The notes beneath the pieces were generated by a model, which did not search any database, was not told the origin of the DNA, and worked only from the letters and a program-made list of their open reading frames with translations. The position numbers were made by a program, and so were the translations under genes. DNA of 64,000 nucleotides from the NCBI GenBank assembly GCA_041158165.1, contig JBEBBW010000003.1:1-64000 (forward strand), in the 5' to 3' direction. Shown here piece after piece: positions 24,681 through 32,309 of the stretch; positions within the stretch are counted from its first letter, which is position 1; every line of letters begins with the position of its first letter. This DNA is from TMED14 sp041158165. GTDB taxonomy: Bacteria; Bacteroidota; Bacteroidia; Flavobacteriales; Schleiferiaceae.

Positions 24681-24724
24681 CCACCTAGCCACCTAGCTAA
24701 CCAGCCAACCAGCCAACAAGCCTC

Positions 24725-25741
24725 TTACAGCAACGACTCCTGGTCGTTCACGATGTACTGCCGAATCGACTCCACCTGGCGCTTGAGCTTGGCCACGTAG
24801 CGATCCCGTTCCGCCTTGGCCACCGACGACATTTCGGTGGAACGGGAGCACACCTGCTGAATCCATGCCATCGTCGTCTCGGCAAAGGCCGGCTGGCTCG
24901 TCTCAATGAAATTGAACGTATTATAGCTCAAAAACGTCCGCGGACCCGACGGATGCTCCAGCACCACGCCGTTATTTCCGAGCGACAACTCGCTCAAAAA
25001 CAGCCGGTACGGAGCGCCAACCGCAGCGTTCTTCGCCGGAACCCACTTGCGGCCGGCCTCGGCCTGCGCCCACAATCGGTCCGAAAGCATGTCCAGTTCG
25101 CCGAGTAGCGACAGTGCGAGCTCACGCGATTTAATCAGCCCCGTATCCCACAAAAACTGAATCTGCTTTAGGGTGCCGTAGTAGCACATCGGCGTCCAAA
25201 TTTCCGTACCTGGGATTCCCGCGTAGGCTTGACTCACCACTTGGCGGGCTGCCTCGCGCTCGGGCGGAAGCTGAAAATCGTCGAGCGAAAAAGCCTGAAA
25301 TTCGGGAATTCCGATAATTGTGCGCGCCCAGTAGTAGGTCTTCATCCGCGCCATTTCAGGCATTTGGTAAATGTAAAAAAGCGGAAAATCCATTGCTGCA
25401 TAGTACATGTGCAGGTCCTCGCGCTGCTTTTCCAGGTCCAGCATTCGGTCCACCACGCGCTTGGTATATTCGGCGTAGTCCGCCAGCGATCGAATGGGTT
25501 TGCCCGCATCAAATTCCACCCGCTCGTTGCCCTCTTTGAACAAATAGTCGAGCGAAATGTCGTACTTCCGCGAAACCAGCACTGCCTCATTAAAGGTCAA
25601 TGCGGTTTCGCCTCGGATTCTCCGGTACGCCGAATCAATGCCAATATTGAGCAGCTCCGCGAGCTCCTCAGCCCACTGAATTCGCTGCGGTAAGCGCGAT
25701 CGGGCGTGTTCTAAAAAAAGTACTTGTGCGCTGCGGTCCAT
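24725..25741 (-). CDS. HTH-domain protein of unknown function
   Basis: A 338-residue protein. Residues 15-70 look like a Cro/CI-type helix-turn-helix (LAELLNIGIDSAYRRIRGETALTFNEAVLVSRKYDISLDYLF). The remaining 270 residues are helical and rich in aromatic residues (MYYAAMDFPLFYIYQMPEMARMKTYYWARTI), with no known domain, possibly sensing or dimerising. Bacteroidota have many regulators with this layout. It is the last gene after cysN and the DUF1801 gene on the minus strand, 25 bases away, so co-transcription is possible. Confidence 0.7.
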   Translation of the reverse strand: MDRSAQVLFLEHARSRLPQRIQWAEELAELLNIGIDSAYRRIRGETALTFNEAVLVSRKYDISLDYLFKEGNERVEFDAGKPIRSLADYAEYTKRVVDRMLDLEKQREDLHMYYAAMDFPLFYIYQMPEMARMKTYYWARTIIGIPEFQAFSLDDFQLPPEREAARQVVSQAYAGIPGTEIWTPMCYYGTLKQIQFLWDTGLIKSRELALSLLGELDMLSDRLWAQAEAGRKWVPAKNAAVGAPYRLFLSELSLGNNGVVLEHPSGPRTFLSYNTFNFIETSQPAFAETTMAWIQQVCSRSTEMSSVAKAERDRYVAKLKRQVESIRQYIVNDQESLL

Positions 25742-25766
25742 TCTGCCAATCTAGCGAAAAGTTCGG

Positions 25767-26207
25767 CTAGTTCAATACTTCGGTGAGCACGGGATTCGCA
25801 CGGTTTCTCGCCAGCGCCTCGCGCAGTAATTCTTCAAGTACGCCGAGGTCCACGTCACTTAATCGGTTGATGTACAGGCATCCGGCGCCCATTTTGTGCT
25901 TTCCGAGCCGGGTTAAATAGGGCGCAAACTGCTCTTGCCCGTCCCCTAAGCACAAATAAACGCTTATCGCACTTGAACGCGGAGCGAAGCCCAGGCCAAA
26001 CCACCGACCACTCCGGCCCGTAGGGTACTGGTAATCAAAGCGTCCGTAGCCCACGATGCCGCTCCAAAGCACCGGTTCGTAGCCCGTAACTCGGCGCATC
26101 ATCGCGTCGAGGGCCAAACTGTCGTCCCGCATCTGTGCTTTGGGAAGCGCCTGCAAAAAATCGGCTACCGACGCCTCCGAAGGTTGGGTCTTGTTCTCCT
26201 TCGCCAT
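25767..26207 (-). CDS. DUF1801 domain-containing protein
   Basis: A 146-residue member of DUF1801 (YdhG-like fold). The family pattern is visible in VADFLQALPKAQMRDDSLALDAMMRRVTGYEPVLWSGIVGYGRFDYQYPTGR and SDVDLGVLEELLREAL. Function unknown; the fold is related to frataxin-like proteins and is sometimes linked to iron, but there is no support for that here. Three bases separate its start from the cysN stop. Confidence 0.83.
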   Translation of the reverse strand: MAKENKTQPSEASVADFLQALPKAQMRDDSLALDAMMRRVTGYEPVLWSGIVGYGRFDYQYPTGRSGRWFGLGFAPRSSAISVYLCLGDGQEQFAPYLTRLGKHKMGAGCLYINRLSDVDLGVLEELLREALARNRANPVLTEVLN

Positions 26208-26210
26208 GAA

Positions 26211-27446
26211 TTACTGAATCATGCCGGCAGCAACCGTGGCTCCGCGCACCGGATCCACCAAAATGAAGCCCCCCATCACGCGCTGTTGAGCATACACTTC
26301 GGTCGTCGGCGCCTGCGCACAGCGGACCGTTACCTCGGCAATTTGATTGGCCTCCAGAATGCCCTCTCCCGGCTCGTAGTTCAAGGTTTCGAGGTTCAGT
26401 ACCCGCTCCACCTCGGCAATCATGGCTTGGCCTTGGCCGCCTTGCGCCCTAAACTCGTAGCGTACCCCGGGCCGGTGGCCCTTGGCGTCGAGCCAGCAGA
26501 TCTTCGCCCGAAGCGTCGCCTCGCGCTGGGGCTCCGCGCCGGCAGCCAGCACGCTTCCGCGCGCCACGTTCACGTCGCGGTCGAGCGTAATCACCACCGA
26601 TTGCCCGAAGTTCGCGGCAGGCAACGACTCCGAACCCAAGAAAACTCCGTCCACCTTGGCCTCCAGGCCCTCGGGCCACACCGTGATCGTGTCGCCCACG
26701 GCGATGCGTCCGCCCGCAACCCGACCGGCATAGCCCCGAAAGTCGTGGTGCTCGGTCGTGCGCGGCCGTATCACCGTCTGCACCGGGAAGCGAAACGCGG
26801 AGTCCGCCTCAGGAACCGCTGGTTCCAGTGTTTCAAGCAGTTCGAGCAGGGTAGGTCCGCTGTACCAGTTCATATGGGCCGAACGGTCCACCACGTTGTC
26901 GCCAACCAGGGCCGAAAGCGGCACGAAATGCACCTCAGGAAGCCCCGCCGCCGCGCGCACCGCCTCGTAGTCAGCGCAGACCTTGGTGAACGCGTCTTGG
27001 GCGTAGTCTACCAAGTCCATCTTGTTCACGCAGACCACCACCGCCTTGAGGCCCAAAAGGCCCGCGATGAAGCTGTGGCGGCGCGTCTGCTCCACCACGC
27101 CGTGGCGTGCGTCCACCAAAATCAGGGCGGCGTCGGCGGTCGAAGCGCCGGTGACCATGTTCCGCGTGTACTGCACGTGGCCCGGCGTGTCGGCCAAAAT
27201 AAAGTTGCGCTTCGGCGTGGCGAAGTAGCGGTAGGCCACGTCGATGGTAATGCCCTGCTCGCGCTCGTCCTTGAGCCCGTCGGTCAGCAGGCTGAGGTCG
27301 AGCTCTGTTCCACGGCGCTTGCTGCTGGCTGCGACCGCGTCGAGCTGGTCAATGAACACCGACTTGCTGTCGTACAGAAGGCGGCCAATGAGGGTAGACT
27401 TTCCGTCGTCGACGGAGCCCGCGGTAGTAAATCGCAAAACGTTCAT
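26211..27446 (-). CDS. cysN: Sulfate adenylyltransferase subunit 1 (GTPase)
   Basis: CysN is the regulatory GTPase subunit of ATP sulfurylase; GTP hydrolysis drives APS formation. The 411-residue protein starts MNVLRFTTAGSVDDGKSTL, with the P-loop GSVDDGKST, the G2 region EQGITIDVAYR, G3 DTPGH and G4 NKMD. Elongation-factor-like beta-barrel domains follow (FRFPVQTVIRPRTTEHHDFRGYAGRVAGG). Length is near the short end for CysN. The ATG at 27446 is the family start; the longer frame to 27704 lies inside cysD. Confidence 0.93.
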   Translation of the reverse strand: MNVLRFTTAGSVDDGKSTLIGRLLYDSKSVFIDQLDAVAASSKRRGTELDLSLLTDGLKDEREQGITIDVAYRYFATPKRNFILADTPGHVQYTRNMVTGASTADAALILVDARHGVVEQTRRHSFIAGLLGLKAVVVCVNKMDLVDYAQDAFTKVCADYEAVRAAAGLPEVHFVPLSALVGDNVVDRSAHMNWYSGPTLLELLETLEPAVPEADSAFRFPVQTVIRPRTTEHHDFRGYAGRVAGGRIAVGDTITVWPEGLEAKVDGVFLGSESLPAANFGQSVVITLDRDVNVARGSVLAAGAEPQREATLRAKICWLDAKGHRPGVRYEFRAQGGQGQAMIAEVERVLNLETLNYEPGEGILEANQIAEVTVRCAQAPTTEVYAQQRVMGGFILVDPVRGATVAAGMIQ

Positions 27447-27448
27447 AA

Positions 27449-28348
27449 TCAGAAATAACCTTGTTTCTTGCGCTCTTCCATCGAAGATTCGCTGCGCTTG
27501 TCGTCTTCGCGGTTGCCGCGCTCGGTTTGGCGCAGGGTTTCGACCTCGGCGATGATTTGGTCGAGGGTAACGGCCTCGGACTCGATTCCGCCGGTGATGG
27601 TGATGTCGCCGAGGGTGCGGAACCGGACCATTTTTTCCACCGGAACCTCGGTGGGCCGCAGCGTGATAAACTCCGAAACGGGGAGCCAGGAATTGCTGCG
27701 CCAAATGACCTGGCGCGGGGCGGCAAAGTACAGCGACGGAAGCTCAATGCCCTCGCGGCGGATGTAGTGCCACACGTTCATTTCGGTCCAGTTGCTGATC
27801 GGGAATACCCTAAAGTGCTCGCCCGGCTGCTTCGCGCCGTTGAACAGATTCCACAGTTCGGGACGCTGGTTCTTGGGGTCCCACTGGCCAAACGCGTCGC
27901 GGTGGCTGAAAAAGCGCTCCTTGGCTCGGGCCTTTTCTTCGTCGCGCCGGCCGCCGCCGAGCAGGCAATCAAGCCCTTCGCGCTCAATCGTTTCAAGCAG
28001 GGTAACCGACTGTATTCGGTTGCGGTTGCCGAGCGGACCCTGTTCCTCTTGGGCGGTTCCACGGTCAATGGACTCTTGGACGCTGCCCACAATCAGCTCG
28101 GCACCGAGCGACGCGGCGTAGCGGTCGCGGAACTCCATAGTCTCGGGAAAGTTGTGGCCGGTATCCACGTGCACCAGGGCAAAGGGAATTCCGGCGGGCG
28201 CAAACGCCTTGCGGACCAAGTGGCTGACCACAATGGAGTCCTTACCGCCGCTGAACAGAATGGCCGGGCGCTCAAATTGGGCGTAGGCCTCGCGAATGAC
28301 GTAGATGGCTTCGGCCTCGAGTTCGTCGAGGAAGCTGGGATGGTTCAT
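27449..28348 (-). CDS. cysD: Sulfate adenylyltransferase subunit 2
   Basis: CysD is the catalytic ATP pyrophosphatase subunit that makes adenosine 5'-phosphosulfate from ATP and sulfate. The 299-residue protein has the PP-loop FSGGKDS (residues 32-38), VHVDTGHNFPETMEFRD, the GGRRDEEKARAKER helix and the usual FPISNWTEMNVWHYI. It ends with MEERKKQGYF, a highly conserved CysD C-terminus. It is two bases from cysN and six from cysC, so an operon is certain. Confidence 0.94.
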   Translation of the reverse strand: MNHPSFLDELEAEAIYVIREAYAQFERPAILFSGGKDSIVVSHLVRKAFAPAGIPFALVHVDTGHNFPETMEFRDRYAASLGAELIVGSVQESIDRGTAQEEQGPLGNRNRIQSVTLLETIEREGLDCLLGGGRRDEEKARAKERFFSHRDAFGQWDPKNQRPELWNLFNGAKQPGEHFRVFPISNWTEMNVWHYIRREGIELPSLYFAAPRQVIWRSNSWLPVSEFITLRPTEVPVEKMVRFRTLGDITITGGIESEAVTLDQIIAEVETLRQTERGNREDDKRSESSMEERKKQGYF

Positions 28349-28354
28349 AAATGC

Positions 28355-28960
28355 TTACAAACGGGTATTAAACGTTTTAAACCAGTCGGCCACGCGGGCG
28401 GTGCTGGTTTCGAGGGATTCCGCGCCGCTGGCAACGGTGAGTTCGGGGGCAAGTGGCGCCTCGTAGGGTGAATTTACTCCGGTGAAGTCCGCAATAAGGC
28501 CAGCCTGAGCCTTGGCATACAGGCCTTTGACATCGCGCGCGGCACACACGTCGAGCGGGCAGTCCACGTAAATTTCGGCAAAGCGTTCCGGGCCCACCAC
28601 GGCGCGCGCGCGGTCGCGGTCACTGCGAAACGGACTCACAAAGGCCGTGAGGACCACGAGGCCGGCATCGGCCATGAGCTTGGCAACTTCGGCCACACGG
28701 CGAAGGTTTTCGTGTCGGTCTTCGGCGCTGAACCCGAGGTCGCCACAAAGACCGTGGCGCACGTTGTCGCCGTCGAGTAGGATAGTTTTGACGCCCTGAC
28801 GGTGAAGCGCCGCGTCGAGCGCGTTCGCCAGCGTGCTCTTGCCGCTGCCGCTTAAGCCGGTAAACCAAAGGACGCATCCGCGCTGGCCCATGAGCTGGGC
28901 GCGGTCTGCGGCGCTGACACTAAGCGCCTGAGCGACGACGTTGGGAGAGTGCTGTGCCAT
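28355..28960 (-). CDS. cysC: Adenylylsulfate kinase
   Basis: CysC phosphorylates APS to PAPS. The 201-residue protein has the P-loop GLSGSGKSTLANALD, LDGDNVRHGLCGDLGFSAEDRHEN (APS-binding RHxN loop), FVSPFRSDRDRAR and YVDCPLDVCAARDVKGLYAKAQ. The start ATG at 28960 shares a base with the permease stop (TAATG). The longer frame to 29458 is antisense-like and rejected. Confidence 0.94.
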   Translation of the reverse strand: MAQHSPNVVAQALSVSAADRAQLMGQRGCVLWFTGLSGSGKSTLANALDAALHRQGVKTILLDGDNVRHGLCGDLGFSAEDRHENLRRVAEVAKLMADAGLVVLTAFVSPFRSDRDRARAVVGPERFAEIYVDCPLDVCAARDVKGLYAKAQAGLIADFTGVNSPYEAPLAPELTVASGAESLETSTARVADWFKTFNTRL

Positions 28961-30693
28961 TACATTAAACCGAGTAACCAACAAAAAACGATGGAGAAGT
29001 AAACCAGGGTGAGTCCGCCCCCTAAACGCAAAAAGTCGCGGGCGTCGTAGCCGCCAGGGCCCATCACCATGAGGTTGGTGGCGTAGCCCGCCGGAGTCAA
29101 AAAGGCCGCACTGGCCCCAAATGCCAAAGCCAGAAACGCCGGGGTCGCGGGCAGGAATCCGCCCTGAACCGCAGCAAACGCCAGCGGAAACATTAGCACT
29201 ACGGCCGCGACGTTGGTGACGAAATTGGTCAGCACGGTGGTAAGCAGCAGGAGGCTGAACAACCACACGGCGGGGCTGCTGCCCTCGAGCCAGGGGAGGA
29301 CCGCGTTCAGGGCCTGCTCGGCGGCCCCGCTGGATTGCAGCGCTCCCGACAAGGCCAGGGCCGACGAAAGCATTAAAATCAACTCTGGGTCGAGTCCGCG
29401 CCGAACGTCGCCCCAACTGAGCCACTTCAGTCCGCCGAGCACGACCAGCCAAAGGCACAATGCGGCGAGCAGCGAGAGCTGGCCAGCCACGGTGAGGCCC
29501 ACGGCGAGCGCGAGGCTGCCCCAGGCGGTTAGGGAAGCGCTTCGGCTCGCCGGGCGGGGTGCCGCCGTTTCGCTAAGCACATAAAGCAGCCGGGTTTCTT
29601 GGGCGCGCTCCTTAAACCGGGGGCCGGCCACGAGAATGAGCAAGTCGCCACCCTGCAGGGCGATGTCGCCGATGCGGCCGCGCATGCGCTCTCCGTGGCG
29701 GTGCACTCCGATGATGGCGGCGTCAAGGCGCTGCCGAAATTGGGACTCCCGAACCCGGACCCCCTCAAGGCCACTTCCCGGGGGGACCATGGCCTCGACC
29801 AAGGGTGCTTCGTGGGCTTGCTCGGTCACCTTTGCTTGGGGTAGCGCCAAGCCGGTTCGGCTGCGCAGAAGCTCGTCTACGTGGGCCAGTTCGCCGGCAA
29901 AAAAGAGCCGATCGCCCTCGTGGAGCATTTCGCTGGGTGCGACGGGGGCGATAAGCTGGTCTCCGCGCTGAATTTCGACGAGGTAGAGCCCCATTAGCTG
30001 GCGGAACCCTGCGCGCTCCACGGATTGGCCCACTTCGGGCGCGCCGGGGCGCAGCCTAGTTTCGACGGTGTAGGGGCGGGAGGCGTCGCCGTCGCGGGCG
30101 GCAAGGGCCCGTGCGCCAAAAAGGCGGTGTCCGCCCCACGCGAGGAACAGTCCGCCCACGAGCAGCACGCTAAGTCCCGGAACGAGGTAGTCCGCGGTTT
30201 GGAGTTCCGCCATTCCTGATTCGCGCAGCAATCCGTTGAGGACGAGGTTGGTCGAAGTTCCGATCACGGTAACCACGCCGCCCAGCGTGGCCGCGAACGC
30301 CATCGGCATCAGCACCACCGCCGGATTAAGTCCGTGGCGCGGAGCCCAACGCCGAAGGGGCGCCATCAGCAAGGCAACCACGGCGGTATTGTTCATGAAG
30401 GTCGAAATCACACCCGTGCCGAGCAGCAGCTTGACCCGCGAGGCATAAGACCCCGACTTGGGCATCAGCGATTCAAGGCGAAACCGAGATTCGATCGCCG
30501 CCGCCGCAATCAAGAGCACCCAGAGCACCAAAAGACTGGGGTTGGTCGCTGCTTCAAGCCACGCTTCAGGCGGCAACTGGCCAAGGACCACGAGGGCCGC
30601 TGCGCCGCCAACAAAGGCCCACGAGGCCCTCAATCGAAGGAGCAAGGCCGCCACCACCGCGAGGTAAATTCCGCCAACTAAAACTGGATTCAC
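28960..30693 (-). CDS. SLC13-type permease with TrkA-C domains (probable sulfate transporter)
   Basis: A 577-residue permease of the divalent anion:sodium symporter group. N-terminal helices include the conserved SxxMNNTA motif (ISTFMNNTAVVALLMAP) and GTSTNLV (VIGTSTNLVLNGLL). Two TrkA-C (RCK-C) domains lie in the central loop (about residues 205-375; GAPEVGQSVERAGFRQLMG and GSGLEGVRVRESQFRQRL). A second transmembrane half has NFVTNVAAVVLMFPL and TPAGYATNLMV. It leads the cysC-cysD-cysN operon, so sulfate is the likely substrate. GTG start; a -7 box lies five bases upstream. Confidence 0.88.
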   Translation of the reverse strand: MNPVLVGGIYLAVVAALLLRLRASWAFVGGAAALVVLGQLPPEAWLEAATNPSLLVLWVLLIAAAAIESRFRLESLMPKSGSYASRVKLLLGTGVISTFMNNTAVVALLMAPLRRWAPRHGLNPAVVLMPMAFAATLGGVVTVIGTSTNLVLNGLLRESGMAELQTADYLVPGLSVLLVGGLFLAWGGHRLFGARALAARDGDASRPYTVETRLRPGAPEVGQSVERAGFRQLMGLYLVEIQRGDQLIAPVAPSEMLHEGDRLFFAGELAHVDELLRSRTGLALPQAKVTEQAHEAPLVEAMVPPGSGLEGVRVRESQFRQRLDAAIIGVHRHGERMRGRIGDIALQGGDLLILVAGPRFKERAQETRLLYVLSETAAPRPASRSASLTAWGSLALAVGLTVAGQLSLLAALCLWLVVLGGLKWLSWGDVRRGLDPELILMLSSALALSGALQSSGAAEQALNAVLPWLEGSSPAVWLFSLLLLTTVLTNFVTNVAAVVLMFPLAFAAVQGGFLPATPAFLALAFGASAAFLTPAGYATNLMVMGPGGYDARDFLRLGGGLTLVYFSIVFCWLLGLM

Positions 30694-30698
30694 GGAGG

Positions 30699-30706
30699 CA
30701 AAGCTA
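30699..30706 (-). promoter_or_regulatory. -7 box of the sulfate activation operon
   Basis: TAGCTTTG on the minus strand ends five bases before the GTG at 30693. Confidence 0.6.
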
Positions 30707-30783
30707 CATAATTCCGATTAAATTAGTGGGAGTTTGTTGGGCACATCGTGCGCCGGGCTGTGGGCCCCTCAGCCACAATCGCT

Positions 30784-30791
30784 ATTTTCGC
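30784..30791 (+). promoter_or_regulatory. -7-like box of the GT39 gene
   Basis: TATTTTCG, one base off TAnnTTTG, three bases before the ATG at 30795. Confidence 0.45.
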
Positions 30792-30794
30792 CCC

Positions 30795-32282
30795 ATGCAA
30801 CGACTTAAACTTCCGGTACTTTTTGTGGTCGCCTTCGGCCTCGTGTACGCGTTCATCTTTGATTCCAAGCTCGACATGGGTGGGGACAACGCCGGCTACT
30901 ATATCCTCGGGCAAGCGCTGCTCCAAGGCGAGGGCTACACCAACATTCACCTACCCGGAACGCCCCCAGCAAGTCACTTTCCTCCTGGCTACCCCGCGCT
31001 GCTCGCCGTGGCGATGCTCTTCGGCAAGAGCTTTACGTGGCTGAAAGTTGTCAATGGAATTCTATTGGGTGCGGGGCTTTGGTGGTTCCGCACGATCGCC
31101 GAAAAAGCAACCGGGTCGGCCTCGCTGGCCTGGGTTGCCGTTATCCTCGTCGGCTTGAACAGCCACCTTCTGCGCTCCAGCACCATTATGATGAGCGAAA
31201 TTCCCTACACCGCCGCCTCGATGCTGGCGCTGTGGACGCTGCTCCGCTGGGATCCCGATTCCAAGCCGTTTTACCGGTCCTATGACTTTTGGCTCGTCGT
31301 CGTACTCGCTTCGGCCGCCTTTTACATTCGCACCGCCGGCATCGCGTTGGGCGCGGGCATCGGACTCTACCTGCTGCTCGAGCGCCGCTGGGCGGCCGCG
31401 TTCACCTTTGGCGGAGCGTTTTTTGCCCTCTACGCACCCTGGGTGCTGCGCGGCAAATCTGTGGATGCAGGCTCAGCCTACGTGGATCAGCTCCTTTCGG
31501 TCAATCCCTACCGTCCCGAGGAGGGGCGCGTTGACCTGAGCGGACTTTGGGACCGAATCACCGAAAATGCTGGTCGCTACTTGGGCCAAGAGCTGCCCAA
31601 CAGCATGATTCCGTCGCTCACCGTCGACTACAACCCCGACGCGCCGGTCACCCATACCTTCATTGGCCTCCTGCTGTTGGCCTTGGTGGCCTACGGAATT
31701 GCCCGCTTGCCCAAACTTCGGTGGCTGGTCGCAGGCTACGTGCTCGCCTCGTTTGCCATTTTTATGGTGTGGCCAAGTGTGTGGTACGGAGTCCGGTTCA
31801 TCCAGCCGCTTGTTCCGGTCCTCGTGCTTAGTGCCTTGTACGGAGCATGGGAGCTCCTTCGCCGCGCCGTTCCGGCTGGGAATCCCTGGTGGTTTGCCGG
31901 CCTCGCAATTCTGCTGATCGCCCCGGTCCGCGCCCTCCGCGACGAAGCGAAGCTCGACTACCCGATGCCCTACCAGAATTACTTTCGGTTGGGTGAGTTC
32001 GCCAAAGCGAATGTGCCGGCCGACGCCCAGTTTGCCACGACGAAACCCGCACTTTGGTACCTTTTTGCGGAACGCAAGGCCACGCGCATCCCGACAGAAG
32101 CAGATCCCGCGCAGTTCATGCTGCGCCTGAAGGAAGAAGGACTCAACTACGTCGTCGTCGACCAGCTTGGCTACGGGTCGGTGGGCCGCTACTTCGTGCC
32201 CGCGTACCAGGCCTACCCCGAGCGCTTTGAGCTCGTGGCCCAGCTACCGAACCCAGATACCTACATCTTCAAGGTTAAGTAA
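30795..32282 (+). CDS. GT39/ArnT-like membrane glycosyltransferase
   Basis: A 495-residue GT-C protein with about 10-12 helices. The first loop has the catalytic-type DMGGDNAGYYILGQALLQGEGY, followed by HFPPGYPALLAVAMLFG, as in ArnT/PMT relatives that transfer sugars from polyprenyl-phosphate carriers to lipids or proteins. The C-terminal loop (KANVPADAQFATTKPALWYLFAERKATRIPT) is a periplasmic domain. Acceptor unknown. It is divergent from the sulfate operon and 27 bases from the convergent protease gene. Confidence 0.82.
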   Translation: MQRLKLPVLFVVAFGLVYAFIFDSKLDMGGDNAGYYILGQALLQGEGYTNIHLPGTPPASHFPPGYPALLAVAMLFGKSFTWLKVVNGILLGAGLWWFRTIAEKATGSASLAWVAVILVGLNSHLLRSSTIMMSEIPYTAASMLALWTLLRWDPDSKPFYRSYDFWLVVVLASAAFYIRTAGIALGAGIGLYLLLERRWAAAFTFGGAFFALYAPWVLRGKSVDAGSAYVDQLLSVNPYRPEEGRVDLSGLWDRITENAGRYLGQELPNSMIPSLTVDYNPDAPVTHTFIGLLLLALVAYGIARLPKLRWLVAGYVLASFAIFMVWPSVWYGVRFIQPLVPVLVLSALYGAWELLRRAVPAGNPWWFAGLAILLIAPVRALRDEAKLDYPMPYQNYFRLGEFAKANVPADAQFATTKPALWYLFAERKATRIPTEADPAQFMLRLKEEGLNYVVVDQLGYGSVGRYFVPAYQAYPERFELVAQLPNPDTYIFKVK

Positions 32283-32309
32283 CGGGAGAACGGTTCGCAC
32301 CGCCGTGAC

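Noticed and set aside
24472..24684. A 70-codon minus-strand frame across the Val tRNA and its palindromic element
   Set aside because: It runs through the tRNA gene and the hairpins, so it is a by-product of structured RNA sequence, not a protein gene.
26184..28471. Two long plus-strand frames (26184-27458 and 27461-28471)
   Set aside because: Both lie antisense to cysN and cysD, which have complete motifs.
28961..29458. N-terminal extension of cysC
   Set aside because: The extension lies within the permease gene in another frame and shows no conserved features; the ATG at 28960 is the family start.
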